64,000 nucleotides of DNA. Origin: Novosphingobium nitrogenifigens DSM 19370. GTDB taxonomy: Bacteria; Pseudomonadota; Alphaproteobacteria; Sphingomonadales; Sphingomonadaceae. This document shows, piece by piece, positions 34,929-42,167 of this stretch; the stretch's first letter is position 1; each line of letters opens with the position of its first letter. The position numbers and the translations under genes were made by a program. Below the pieces are notes generated by a model. That model did not search any database and was not told the origin of the DNA. It worked only from the letters and a program-made list of their open reading frames with translations. The stretch covers positions 88,894 to 152,893 of the forward strand of contig NZ_GL876935.1 of assembly GCF_000192575.1 (NCBI RefSeq). The letters run 5' to 3'.

Positions 34929-35996
34929 TTACACCGGGTTCGAGAATTTCAGCCCCATGTCCTTGAGCAGGCGGCGATAGAACATCGAGCTCATGTCGGC
35001 GGGAAGATGGGCTTCGGCACTCGGGTCCAACGGCACAAAGGCCGGTTCCTGCGTCTCGACGATCATCCGGTCTTCCTCGAACACGCGCGCGTTGAAGGCA
35101 TAGACGTCCTCGACCGGCAGGTCGGTGTCGAAATTGCGCGCGATCGGCGCGAACATGCGGGTCATCCGCGCCGAGACCGGCGAGGCCGCATTCATGATGA
35201 CCAGCCTCCCGCCTTTGGGAAAATGGATTTCCAGCGTGGCGGTAAAGGGTGGCGTGCAGCGGAAATGGCGCAGCCACTGGAACCCTTCGGGCCCCTTGTG
35301 CTCGACGCCTGCCGGATAATTGCCCACAGAACTCCAGTATTCGGCTTCGAAGCCATAATCGGTCAGACGCGGACGATAAGTCGGAACCCCCGGATTGTTG
35401 GGGTCCGCAAACGTCGCGGTATGGACGAAAGCAAAGTGCGCGACGTCGAGGAACCCTTCGAGCTGGCGCCCGGCAAAGCCGCCGATGTCGACCGAGGGGC
35501 AGGTAATCTGCTGGAATTCCGGCTCGTCCCAATGCGGCATCTCCGGAATGGCCGGGTCCATCCCCGGTTCGGGATCGAGACAGGTCCAGATCAGGCCATA
35601 GCGCACGACCGCCGGGAACGTGCGCAAGTGGAATTGCGGCGGTACGGCCCGTTCGGAATGAGCCGGGATATGCACGCATTGCCCGCCCATTCCGAACCGC
35701 AGCCCGTGATAGGGGCATACGACGCCGTCCTCGGCCTGTTCGCCAAGGCTGAGCGGAACGCCGCGATGAGGGCACCAGTCAGGCGCCACGACGACGCTCT
35801 CGCCTGCACGATAGATCACCAGCCGCTGGTCGAGCAGCCGCGTCGCCAGCGGCTTTTCCCCCAGCTCGCGCAGCAATGCGACCGGATACCAGTGCTTTGC
35901 CAGAATGGCGCGGTCGGCAGGATCGAAGCTGGCTTCGCGCGGCAAGACGGCAGGGGGGACTGGTCCGGTAGGCACGGTCGTAACGGGGGCATTCAT
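34929..35996 (-). CDS. Rieske non-heme iron oxygenase, alpha subunit
   Basis: The protein has 355 residues. The N-terminal Rieske 2Fe-2S domain is WCPHRG (Cys75, His77) and CPYHG (Cys94, His97). The catalytic domain binds mononuclear iron through EGFLDVAHFAFVH (His187 and His192, with the bridging Asp184 before them). It resembles vanillate O-demethylase and related aromatic or sterol oxygenases. These add oxygen to demethylate or hydroxylate aromatic rings and need a reductase; no reductase or ferredoxin gene is next to it, so it uses one encoded elsewhere. It is transcribed alone towards a shared terminator with cysH. Confidence 0.92.
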   Translation of the reverse strand: MNAPVTTVPTGPVPPAVLPREASFDPADRAILAKHWYPVALLRELGEKPLATRLLDQRLVIYRAGESVVVAPDWCPHRGVPLSLGEQAEDGVVCPYHGLRFGMGGQCVHIPAHSERAVPPQFHLRTFPAVVRYGLIWTCLDPEPGMDPAIPEMPHWDEPEFQQITCPSVDIGGFAGRQLEGFLDVAHFAFVHTATFADPNNPGVPTYRPRLTDYGFEAEYWSSVGNYPAGVEHKGPEGFQWLRHFRCTPPFTATLEIHFPKGGRLVIMNAASPVSARMTRMFAPIARNFDTDLPVEDVYAFNARVFEEDRMIVETQEPAFVPLDPSAEAHLPADMSSMFYRRLLKDMGLKFSNPV

Positions 35997-36299
35997 GATC
36001 TGGGTTGCTCCAGCGGAGGGGATATCCCTAGATCGCCCGCCACCCCCTCTCGATCAAACGCAATGATTTTGACGGGTTGTTGCAAAAAACAGAGCGGATA
36101 ATTCCCACGCCTGGCCGAACGGACGAACGGCAAAGGTCATAATCCATCGTGCAGGGGTGGCGCCGAGAGCGAAAAAAAGCTATGCGCGCGTATCGATTGC
36201 CCACGACCGACCGCGGGCCAGTCTCGCCAGCCCGAGCGTTCGGCTCCCGCAGGATAATACAGTCCGGTGCTGCCGTCGTTTTTCGGCAGGCCCAAAGTC
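35997..36299. other. 303-bp divergent intergenic region before the DEAD-box helicase
   Basis: The stretch separates the Rieske oxygenase (minus) from the helicase (plus). It probably holds both promoters and a long helicase leader, which is common for cold-inducible helicases. I see no strong hairpin, repeat or small gene in it. Confidence 0.5.
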
Positions 36300-38072
36300 A
36301 TGAGCACTATGCCCTTTTCGTCCCTTCCCAACCTGATTTCACAGGCGCTTGCCGAACAGGGCTATGCCGAACCGACTCCGGTTCAGGCTGCCGTTCTGGG
36401 CGCCGAAGCGCATGATCGCGACCTCCTCGTTTCGGCCCAGACCGGTTCGGGCAAAACCGTCGCATTCGGCGTTGCCATGGCCGCACGCCTGCTCTCCGAA
36501 GACAACGGATTCAACCGTGCGCCCGGCGCACTGGTGATTGCCCCCACCCGCGAACTGGCGCTTCAGGTCAGCCGCGAACTGACCTGGCTGTTCGGCAAGG
36601 CCGGCATCCGCATCACCACTTGCGTGGGCGGGATGGATGCCGCGCGCGAACGCCGCACCCTGGCACAAGGGACGCATGTCGTCGTCGGCACGCCCGGCCG
36701 TCTGCGCGACCACCTCGAACGCGGGGCGCTCGATCTGTCGGCGCTGCACCATGTCGTCCTCGACGAAGCCGACGAAATGCTCGACATGGGTTTCCGCGAG
36801 GATCTCGAGGAAATTCTCGAAGCCACGCCCGAAGGTCGCCGCACCCTGCTGTTTTCGGCGACGATGCCCAAGCCGATCGTGGCGCTGGCCCGTCGCTACC
36901 AGCGTGACGCGCTGCGCATCTCGACCGTCAGCGATAACGTCGGCCATGGCGACATCACCTATCAGGCGGTAGCGGTCTCTCCGGCCGACATCGAAAACGC
37001 GGTGATCAATCTCCTGCGTTTCCACGAGGCGGAAACGGCCATCCTGTTCTGCGCCACGCGCGACAATGTCCGCCATCTCCATTCCTCGCTGATCGAGCGC
37101 GGTTTCGCGGCGGTCGCCCTGTCGGGCGAGCACAGCCAGAACGAGCGCAACAACGCACTCCAGGCCCTGCGTGACGGGCGCGCACGGATCTGCGTGGCGA
37201 CCGACGTTGCCGCGCGCGGGATCGACATTCCCTCGCTCAGCCTCGTCATCCACGTCGAAGTGCCGCGCGATGCCGAAGTGCTGCAGCACCGCTCGGGCCG
37301 TACCGGTCGCGCCGGACGCAAGGGCGTTGCCGTGATGATCGTGCCTTATCCGCGTCGTCGCCGGGTCGAAGGCATGCTCCGCATCGCCCGCGTCACCGCC
37401 GAATGGGTGCCGGTCCCCAGCCCGGAATCGATCCGCGAACGCGATCGCGAACGCCTGCTTGCCGATCTGCTCCAGCCGATCGAATCGAGCGATGCCGACC
37501 GCGACCTTGCCGAGCGCATTCTTGCAGCGATGAGCCCGACCGATGTTGCGCTCGCCCTGGTTCAGGCCCGCAAGCGCGGCATTCCCGATCCCGAAGAGCT
37601 GATCGAACAGTCGCAGGCCGACGCGCCGGTGCGCGGCGCCCGTCGCGAAGGGTTCGACGACGTGGTCTGGTTCCGCATGGACATCGGCCGCCGCCAGAAT
37701 GCCGATCCGCGCTGGCTGCTGCCGCTGCTCTGCCGTCGCGGGCACATCACCCGCAACGAAATTGGCGCGATCCGGATCGCCGCGAACGAAACCTATTTCC
37801 AGGTTCCCAGCGCGATCGAAGCCAAGTTCCGCGCCGCGCTCAAGCGCACCGCCAATCCCGGCAGCGACGACGAAAGCGGCATCACCATCGAGCCTTCGCC
37901 CGAAGCGCCGCAGGACACCGGCCGCGACCGCCCGCGCGGCGCGCGCCACAATGCCGGTCCCGGACGCGGTCCGCGTGGCAAAGGCCCCGGACGTGAAGGG
38001 GGCGGTCGCGGGGCCCCCGGCGGCAAGCCCGACGGGTTCAAGCGCAAGGGCCCGCCCCGCCACCGCGACTGA
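36300..38072 (+). CDS. deaD: DEAD-box ATP-dependent RNA helicase (DeaD/DbpA type)
   Basis: The protein has 590 residues. The Q-motif region (EPTPVQAAVL) leads into SAQTGSGKT (Walker A, near 42-50), PTRELALQV, GTPGRLRDHLERG, LDEADEMLDMGF (near 152), SATMP, then the second RecA domain with ILFCATRDNVRHL, TDVAARGIDIPSLSLVIH and HRSGRTGRAGRKG. Residues about 455-530 are a DbpA-like RNA-binding domain (WFRMDIGRRQNADPRWLLPL), and the last 60 are a disordered Gly/Arg/Pro tail. It unwinds structured RNA, probably during ribosome assembly or cold adaptation. The start at 36300 gives a normal N-terminus; ATG at 36309 is an alternative. It ends at a strong terminator. Confidence 0.94.
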   Translation: MSTMPFSSLPNLISQALAEQGYAEPTPVQAAVLGAEAHDRDLLVSAQTGSGKTVAFGVAMAARLLSEDNGFNRAPGALVIAPTRELALQVSRELTWLFGKAGIRITTCVGGMDAARERRTLAQGTHVVVGTPGRLRDHLERGALDLSALHHVVLDEADEMLDMGFREDLEEILEATPEGRRTLLFSATMPKPIVALARRYQRDALRISTVSDNVGHGDITYQAVAVSPADIENAVINLLRFHEAETAILFCATRDNVRHLHSSLIERGFAAVALSGEHSQNERNNALQALRDGRARICVATDVAARGIDIPSLSLVIHVEVPRDAEVLQHRSGRTGRAGRKGVAVMIVPYPRRRRVEGMLRIARVTAEWVPVPSPESIRERDRERLLADLLQPIESSDADRDLAERILAAMSPTDVALALVQARKRGIPDPEELIEQSQADAPVRGARREGFDDVVWFRMDIGRRQNADPRWLLPLLCRRGHITRNEIGAIRIAANETYFQVPSAIEAKFRAALKRTANPGSDDESGITIEPSPEAPQDTGRDRPRGARHNAGPGRGPRGKGPGREGGGRGAPGGKPDGFKRKGPPRHRD

Positions 38073-38082
38073 TATCGCATAC

Positions 38083-38114
38083 GAAAAAGCCGGGGCTCAC
38101 ACCCCGGCTTTTTC
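38083..38114. terminator. Bidirectional intrinsic terminator between the helicase and pgsA
   Basis: A 13-bp perfect stem (38083-38095 with 38102-38114) has a 6-nt loop with A- and T-runs at its ends. It serves the converging helicase and pgsA genes. Confidence 0.93.
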
Positions 38115-38144
38115 ATTGCAGCACCAAGACGGGCCCCGGAACGA

Positions 38145-38753
38145 TCAGTCCATGTGCTTGAGCCCGACGCGCAGGTAATCCCATCCGGTCACCAGCGTCA
38201 GCACCGCCGCCGTCCACAAGGTCACCAGTCCGACCGAATGCGGCACGTTGAACACAAGCCCGATGGCATCGACGTTCCAACCAGGCAAGGCGCGCCCGAG
38301 GATCAGCGAACCCAGTGCAACCATCTGCGCCGTCGTCTTCCACTTGGCGAGTCGGGACACCGGGACCGAAACCTGCAATCCGCCCAGGAATTCGCGCAGG
38401 CCCGAAACCGCGATTTCGCGGACGAGAATGACCAGTCCCGCAATGACATGGAGCGATCCGACATAAGGACCGGTCATCACGCCACGCGCGGCCAGCACCA
38501 GGATGACCGCCGCGACCATGATCTTGTCCGCGATGGGGTCGAGGAAAACCCCCAGCTTCGAGACCGCCCCCTGCGCCCGAGCAAGATAGCCGTCGAAATA
38601 GTCGGTAATGCCCATCAGGCAATACATCGCAAAACCAAGCCCATAGCCCATCGGCCAGTCCGGCCACCACAACAGGCCGACCAGCAAAGGCACCGCGACA
38701 ATGCGCGAAAGCGTGAGAATATTGGGCAGGGTTAGCATCGCGGGACGGAGCAT
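38145..38753 (-). CDS. pgsA: CDP-diacylglycerol-glycerol-3-phosphate 3-phosphatidyltransferase
   Basis: The protein has about 202 residues, a membrane enzyme with four to six helices. The CDP-alcohol phosphotransferase signature is intact: DYFDGYLARAQGAVSKLGVF followed by LDPIADK (DxxDGxxAR...GxxxDxxxD). It makes phosphatidylglycerol phosphate, the committed step to PG and cardiolipin. The start is uncertain: GTG at 38771, ATG at 38753 (GGA seven bases before) or ATG at 38738, which starts MLTLPNILTLSRI as in most homologs. It is divergent from the LplT-like carrier, linking two phospholipid genes. Confidence 0.93.
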   Translation of the reverse strand: MLRPAMLTLPNILTLSRIVAVPLLVGLLWWPDWPMGYGLGFAMYCLMGITDYFDGYLARAQGAVSKLGVFLDPIADKIMVAAVILVLAARGVMTGPYVGSLHVIAGLVILVREIAVSGLREFLGGLQVSVPVSRLAKWKTTAQMVALGSLILGRALPGWNVDAIGLVFNVPHSVGLVTLWTAAVLTLVTGWDYLRVGLKHMD

Positions 38754-38888
38754 TAACGGTTCCGGGGCCACAAGGAAACAGCCGTGTACGCGTCTGCGTC
38801 GAAACAGCGCAAGCTCCGTAGATGGCTCTTGCCCGCGCCCGTTTGGGCGCTAAGGAACTTGGCATCGAAGGATGCCAATCGGGACTGA

Positions 38889-40226
38889 ATGACAACCACC
38901 ACCCACCTGATCCGCCAGCGTCGTTTTCTGCCGCTGTTTGTCACGCAGTTGCTCGGGGCATTCAACGACAACCTCTACAAGAACGCGATGCTGCTGTTCG
39001 TGGTCTACAGCATCTACAATTCCGAAAAGCAGGAAGCCCGCTTTTCGGCGATTGCCTCGGGGCTGTTCATCCTGCCCTTTTTCCTGCTCTCGGCACTCGC
39101 CGGGCAGCTTGCCGACATGCGCGACAAAGCCAAGCTTATCCGCATCATCAAGGCCTGCGAAGTCGGGATCATGCTGGTGGGCGGCTGCGGGCTCCTGCTG
39201 GCGTGGAACCGCATTTCGGTCGAAGCCTTGTCGATCCCGCTGATGCTGGCGGCCCTTCTCGCCATGGGCGTCCATTCCTCGTTCTTCGGCCCGATCAAGT
39301 ACGCCATCCTGCCCCAGCATCTGCACGAAAACGAAGTGCTCGCGGGCACCGGCCTTGTCGAGGCTGGCACCTACCTTGCCATTCTTGCCGGAACGATCCT
39401 TGCCGGTTTCATCCCGGTGCAATGGGCTGCCGGAGCGGTCGTCGGCACGGCTGTCGTCGGCTTCTTCGCGTCGCAGGCGGTTCCCCCCGCCCCGCCGATG
39501 ATGGAACCCGAGCCGATCGACCTCAACATCGTGCGCTCGTCGGTCCGGCTCGTGCGCATGACAACCCGCCACCCGCGCGTGTTCCTCGCCATTGCCGCGA
39601 TCAGCGTGTTCTGGTCGATCGGAGCGGTCCTGTTCATCCAGTTCCCGCCGCTTGCCAAGAACGTGCTCGGCGCCAGCAAGAGCGTCGCCAGCCTGTTCCT
39701 GGTGATTTTCTCGGTCGGGGTCGCCATCGGCTCGATGTCGGTCAATCACCTGCTGCGCGGCAAAGTCTCGGCCCGCTATGCGGCAGCCTCGGTCGTGATG
39801 ATGGCGGTCTTCGTGATCCTGTTCGACCTCGTGTGCCGTTCGTGGATACGCCACACGCCCTCAGGGCATGCCGTCGAATTGCTCGACGTCATCGCCTTCG
39901 TGCACCAGCCGCTCGCCCTGCCGCTGCTTGCCACACTGCTGGGCATCGCGATTGCCGGAGGCATGTTCGTCGTGCCGCTCTATGCTTTCCTGACCACGGT
40001 CGTGGACAAGGCCGAAACCTCGCGCACGATCGCGGCCAACAACATCGTCAATGCCGGGGCCATGGTGATCGGCTCGCTCGTCGCCGTGGGCCTGAGTGCA
40101 GCAGGCGTTGCCATCGTTCACCAGTTGCTGCTGAGCGCTGCGATGTGCTCGGTCACGGCCTATCTCGGCCACCGCCTTTACAAGGTCGAACGCGCCCACG
40201 CGGGCGAGATCGAGCACACCTTTTGA
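38889..40226 (+). CDS. MFS carrier related to lysophospholipid transporter LplT
   Basis: The protein has 445 residues with 12 predicted membrane helices. The N-terminal FVTQLLGAFNDNLYKNAML is the hallmark of LplT and the MFS part of the acyl-ACP synthetase fusions. Other MFS signs are LAGQLADMRDKAKLIRI and GPIKYAILPQHLHENE with VLAGTGLVEAGTYLAIL. LplT flips lysophospholipids inward for reacylation. No acyltransferase is fused or adjacent, so the assignment is to subfamily rather than exact role. The stop codon lies inside a set of tandem hairpin repeats. Confidence 0.88.
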   Translation: MTTTTHLIRQRRFLPLFVTQLLGAFNDNLYKNAMLLFVVYSIYNSEKQEARFSAIASGLFILPFFLLSALAGQLADMRDKAKLIRIIKACEVGIMLVGGCGLLLAWNRISVEALSIPLMLAALLAMGVHSSFFGPIKYAILPQHLHENEVLAGTGLVEAGTYLAILAGTILAGFIPVQWAAGAVVGTAVVGFFASQAVPPAPPMMEPEPIDLNIVRSSVRLVRMTTRHPRVFLAIAAISVFWSIGAVLFIQFPPLAKNVLGASKSVASLFLVIFSVGVAIGSMSVNHLLRGKVSARYAAASVVMMAVFVILFDLVCRSWIRHTPSGHAVELLDVIAFVHQPLALPLLATLLGIAIAGGMFVVPLYAFLTTVVDKAETSRTIAANNIVNAGAMVIGSLVAVGLSAAGVAIVHQLLLSAAMCSVTAYLGHRLYKVERAHAGEIEHTF

Positions 40227-40310
40227 TACCCTGACGAAACGTCAGGGCAGGCTGATACCCTGACGAAACGTCAGGCCAGGCCGATACCCTGACGGAACGT
40301 CAGGCCAGGA
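40224..40310. repeat. Three tandem 29-bp units, each with a CCTGACG/CGTCAGG hairpin
   Basis: Units at 40224-40252, 40253-40281 and 40282-40310 read close to TGATACCCTGACGAAACGTC plus AGGSCAGGC. Each forms a 7-bp stem with an AAA or GAA loop. Copy 1 contains the carrier's TGA stop, and copy 3 contains the stop of the converging 83-residue gene, so the array is both coding-end and transcript-end sequence. It may act as a bidirectional terminator or RNA stabiliser. Confidence 0.9.
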
Positions 40311-40551
40311 ACGTCTGCAGCGCGAGAAAGCAGGCGCAATAGGCCAACAGGAAATCGCGCACGTCCTGCGCGGAAATCCGTTTCCAATCGAGATCGGGCG
40401 AGCGCAGCGCATGGCGCTTCATCGCCGCTTCCACTTCCGGTTCGTAACGGGGCATCGGCATCTCGAGCCGAGCCTTGACCGCAAGGGGGAGATTGCGGCG
40501 GAACCGGTTGCCTTCGCCCGGACGGCCGGGCACGAGGGAGATCGCTGTCAT
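40300..40551 (-). CDS. Small unknown protein, 83 residues
   Basis: The frame starts at the ATG at 40551 and reads NRFRRNLPLAVKARLEMP, then RYEPEVEAAMKRHALRSPDL and ending in a hydrophobic DFLLAYCACFLALQTFLA. A charged N-terminal part followed by a single hydrophobic C-terminal segment suggests a tail-anchored membrane protein, but the ribosome site is weak. I do not recognise the family. It converges on the LplT-like gene, its stop lying in the third repeat unit. A real small gene is likely because no other feature explains the stretch, but this is uncertain. Confidence 0.5.
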   Translation of the reverse strand: MTAISLVPGRPGEGNRFRRNLPLAVKARLEMPMPRYEPEVEAAMKRHALRSPDLDWKRISAQDVRDFLLAYCACFLALQTFLA

Positions 40552-40635
40552 GGCTCGGTTTTAACCGAATTTTAACCAGCCACACATCCCTCGCCGGAGT
40601 GATTCTCCTCCCCCGTACCGGAGCGGGACAGCCGA

Positions 40636-41085
40636 CTATTCGACCAGACCGCCCGCCATCTCGAGCAACAGGGCCCATTCGGTCGGACGCACCGACGAAA
40701 CCGACAGGCGCGACAGGCGCAAAAGATCCATCTCGGCCAGTGCAGGCGTCGCCTTGATTTCCGCCAGCGTGATCGGACGGGCCAGTTTCGCCACCGGGCG
40801 CAGCTTGACCGCAGCCCATTTGCCTTCGGGATCGGTGGGGTCGGTCAGGCCGGGAACGGAAATCGTCGCCACCGCGACAATCTCGCGCCCGATGTTGGAA
40901 TGGTAGAAAAAGACGAGATCGCCTTCGCGCATCGAACGCAGGTTGCGCGCGGCGAGATGATTGCGCACGCCGTCCCACGTCCCCTCGCCCTCGGCGACGA
41001 GATCGTCATAGCTGTAGACATCCGGCTCCGACTTCATCAGCCAGAGCTGCTTGCCGGTCACGTCGGGATTGGCAAAAGTGGTCAT
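40636..41085 (-). CDS. EVE-domain protein
   Basis: The protein has 149 residues: QLWLMKSEPDVYSYDDLVAE, TWDGVRNHLAARNLRSMREG, DLVFFYHSNIGREIVAVATI and KWAAVKLRPVAKLARPITLA, the whole EVE/Thy28 fold of the PUA superfamily. EVE domains bind modified bases such as 5-methylcytosine in DNA or modified RNA. In bacteria they are stand-alone cytoplasmic proteins or fused to defence nucleases; here it stands alone. The start at 41085 has GGAGG three bases upstream; an in-frame codon eight residues earlier is less likely. Its role in this organism is unknown. Confidence 0.93.
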   Translation of the reverse strand: MTTFANPDVTGKQLWLMKSEPDVYSYDDLVAEGEGTWDGVRNHLAARNLRSMREGDLVFFYHSNIGREIVAVATISVPGLTDPTDPEGKWAAVKLRPVAKLARPITLAEIKATPALAEMDLLRLSRLSVSSVRPTEWALLLEMAGGLVE

Positions 41086-41127
41086 GATCCTCCAAGGGAA
41101 TCCGGTCACAGAAAATGGAATTGCCGC

Positions 41128-42078
41128 ATGTCGCCTGAAACGCCCGTCCTGCCAACCCTGCCGGTCATCTCATTGGCCGACGATCCGGCCGGTCTGCCCA
41201 AAAAACTGGCCGATAGCTTTGGTCGTTTCGGTTTCGCGATGGTGGCCGACCACGGCATCGCCCCGGCGCTGATCGCGCAGGCCTGGCGCCTGACGCAGGA
41301 TTTCTTTGCCCTGCCCGACGCGGAAAAGCAGCGCTACGTACTCAAGGGCAAGGGCGGCGCGCGCGGCTACACCCCCTTCGGCACAGAAATCGCCAAGGGC
41401 GCCCCGATCCACGATCTCAAGGAATTCTGGCACATCGGGCGCGACCTGCCCGCCGGACATCCGCTCGGCACCACCATGCCGCCCAACATCTGGCCCGAAC
41501 GCCCCGAACATTTCACCGAGACGTTCACCGCGCTCTTTGCCGAATTCGACCGCGTGGGCAGCGGCATCCTCTCGCACCTCGCCCTTGCGCTGGGTCTTGC
41601 CCCCGACTGGTTCGCGCCTGCCATTGCCGACGGCAATTCAGTGCTGCGCCTGCTCCACTATCCGCCGATCGCGGACGCTCCGGAAGGGGCCATTCGCGCC
41701 GGGGCACACGAGGACATCAATCTCATCACCCTCCTGCTCGGCGCCGAGGAAGCCGGGCTCGAACTGCTGACCCGCGAAGGGGAATGGATCGAAGTCACTC
41801 CGCCCGAAGGCGCACTGGTCATCAATATCGGCGACATGCTGCAACGGCTGACCAATCACGTGCTGCCCTCGACCACGCACCGGGTGCGCAATCCCAGCGG
41901 TGAACGCGCGAAATTCAGCCGCTATTCGATGCCGTTCTTCCTGCACTTGCGCAGCGATTTTGAAATCCGGACTCTGCCCGGCTGCATCAGCGCGGACAAT
42001 CCCGATCGCTATCCTGCGCCGATCACCGCCGATGCTTACCTGCAACAGCGCCTGCGCGAAATCGGCCTGATCATGTGA
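41128..42078 (+). CDS. Isopenicillin N synthase-like 2-oxoglutarate/Fe(II) oxygenase
   Basis: The protein has 316 residues. The N-terminal DIOX_N part has LPVISLADDPAGLPKKLADS and FGRFGFAMVADHGI. The jelly-roll core has the iron ligands HxD in GAHEDINLITLLLG (near 193) and His in LPSTTHRVRNP (near 250), and the 2OG arginine in FSRYSMPFFLH (near 265). It hydroxylates or oxidises a small molecule, in most cases with 2-oxoglutarate and O2. The substrate is unknown; the name refers to the family, and penicillin synthesis is not implied. It ends at a terminator shared with the M13 peptidase. Confidence 0.92.
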   Translation: MSPETPVLPTLPVISLADDPAGLPKKLADSFGRFGFAMVADHGIAPALIAQAWRLTQDFFALPDAEKQRYVLKGKGGARGYTPFGTEIAKGAPIHDLKEFWHIGRDLPAGHPLGTTMPPNIWPERPEHFTETFTALFAEFDRVGSGILSHLALALGLAPDWFAPAIADGNSVLRLLHYPPIADAPEGAIRAGAHEDINLITLLLGAEEAGLELLTREGEWIEVTPPEGALVINIGDMLQRLTNHVLPSTTHRVRNPSGERAKFSRYSMPFFLHLRSDFEIRTLPGCISADNPDRYPAPITADAYLQQRLREIGLIM

Positions 42079-42083
42079 TCCCG

Positions 42084-42121
42084 CGAGCCCCCGATGCCGG
42101 TGACGCGGCATTGGGGGCTCG
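42084..42121. terminator. Hairpin terminator between convergent oxygenase and peptidase genes
   Basis: Sixteen-base arms (42084-42099 and 42106-42121) pair with one G-T wobble around a 6-nt loop. It sits between the two converging stops. No long T-run follows, but the stem is strong. Confidence 0.75.
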
Positions 42122-42167
42122 ACGAATTATACGGACCTGCGATGGGAGAAACTCATCACAGGTTGGA

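Noticed and set aside
40224..40310. CRISPR-like array
   Set aside because: Three near-identical adjacent units without unique spacers; a tandem hairpin repeat fits better. No cas gene is present.
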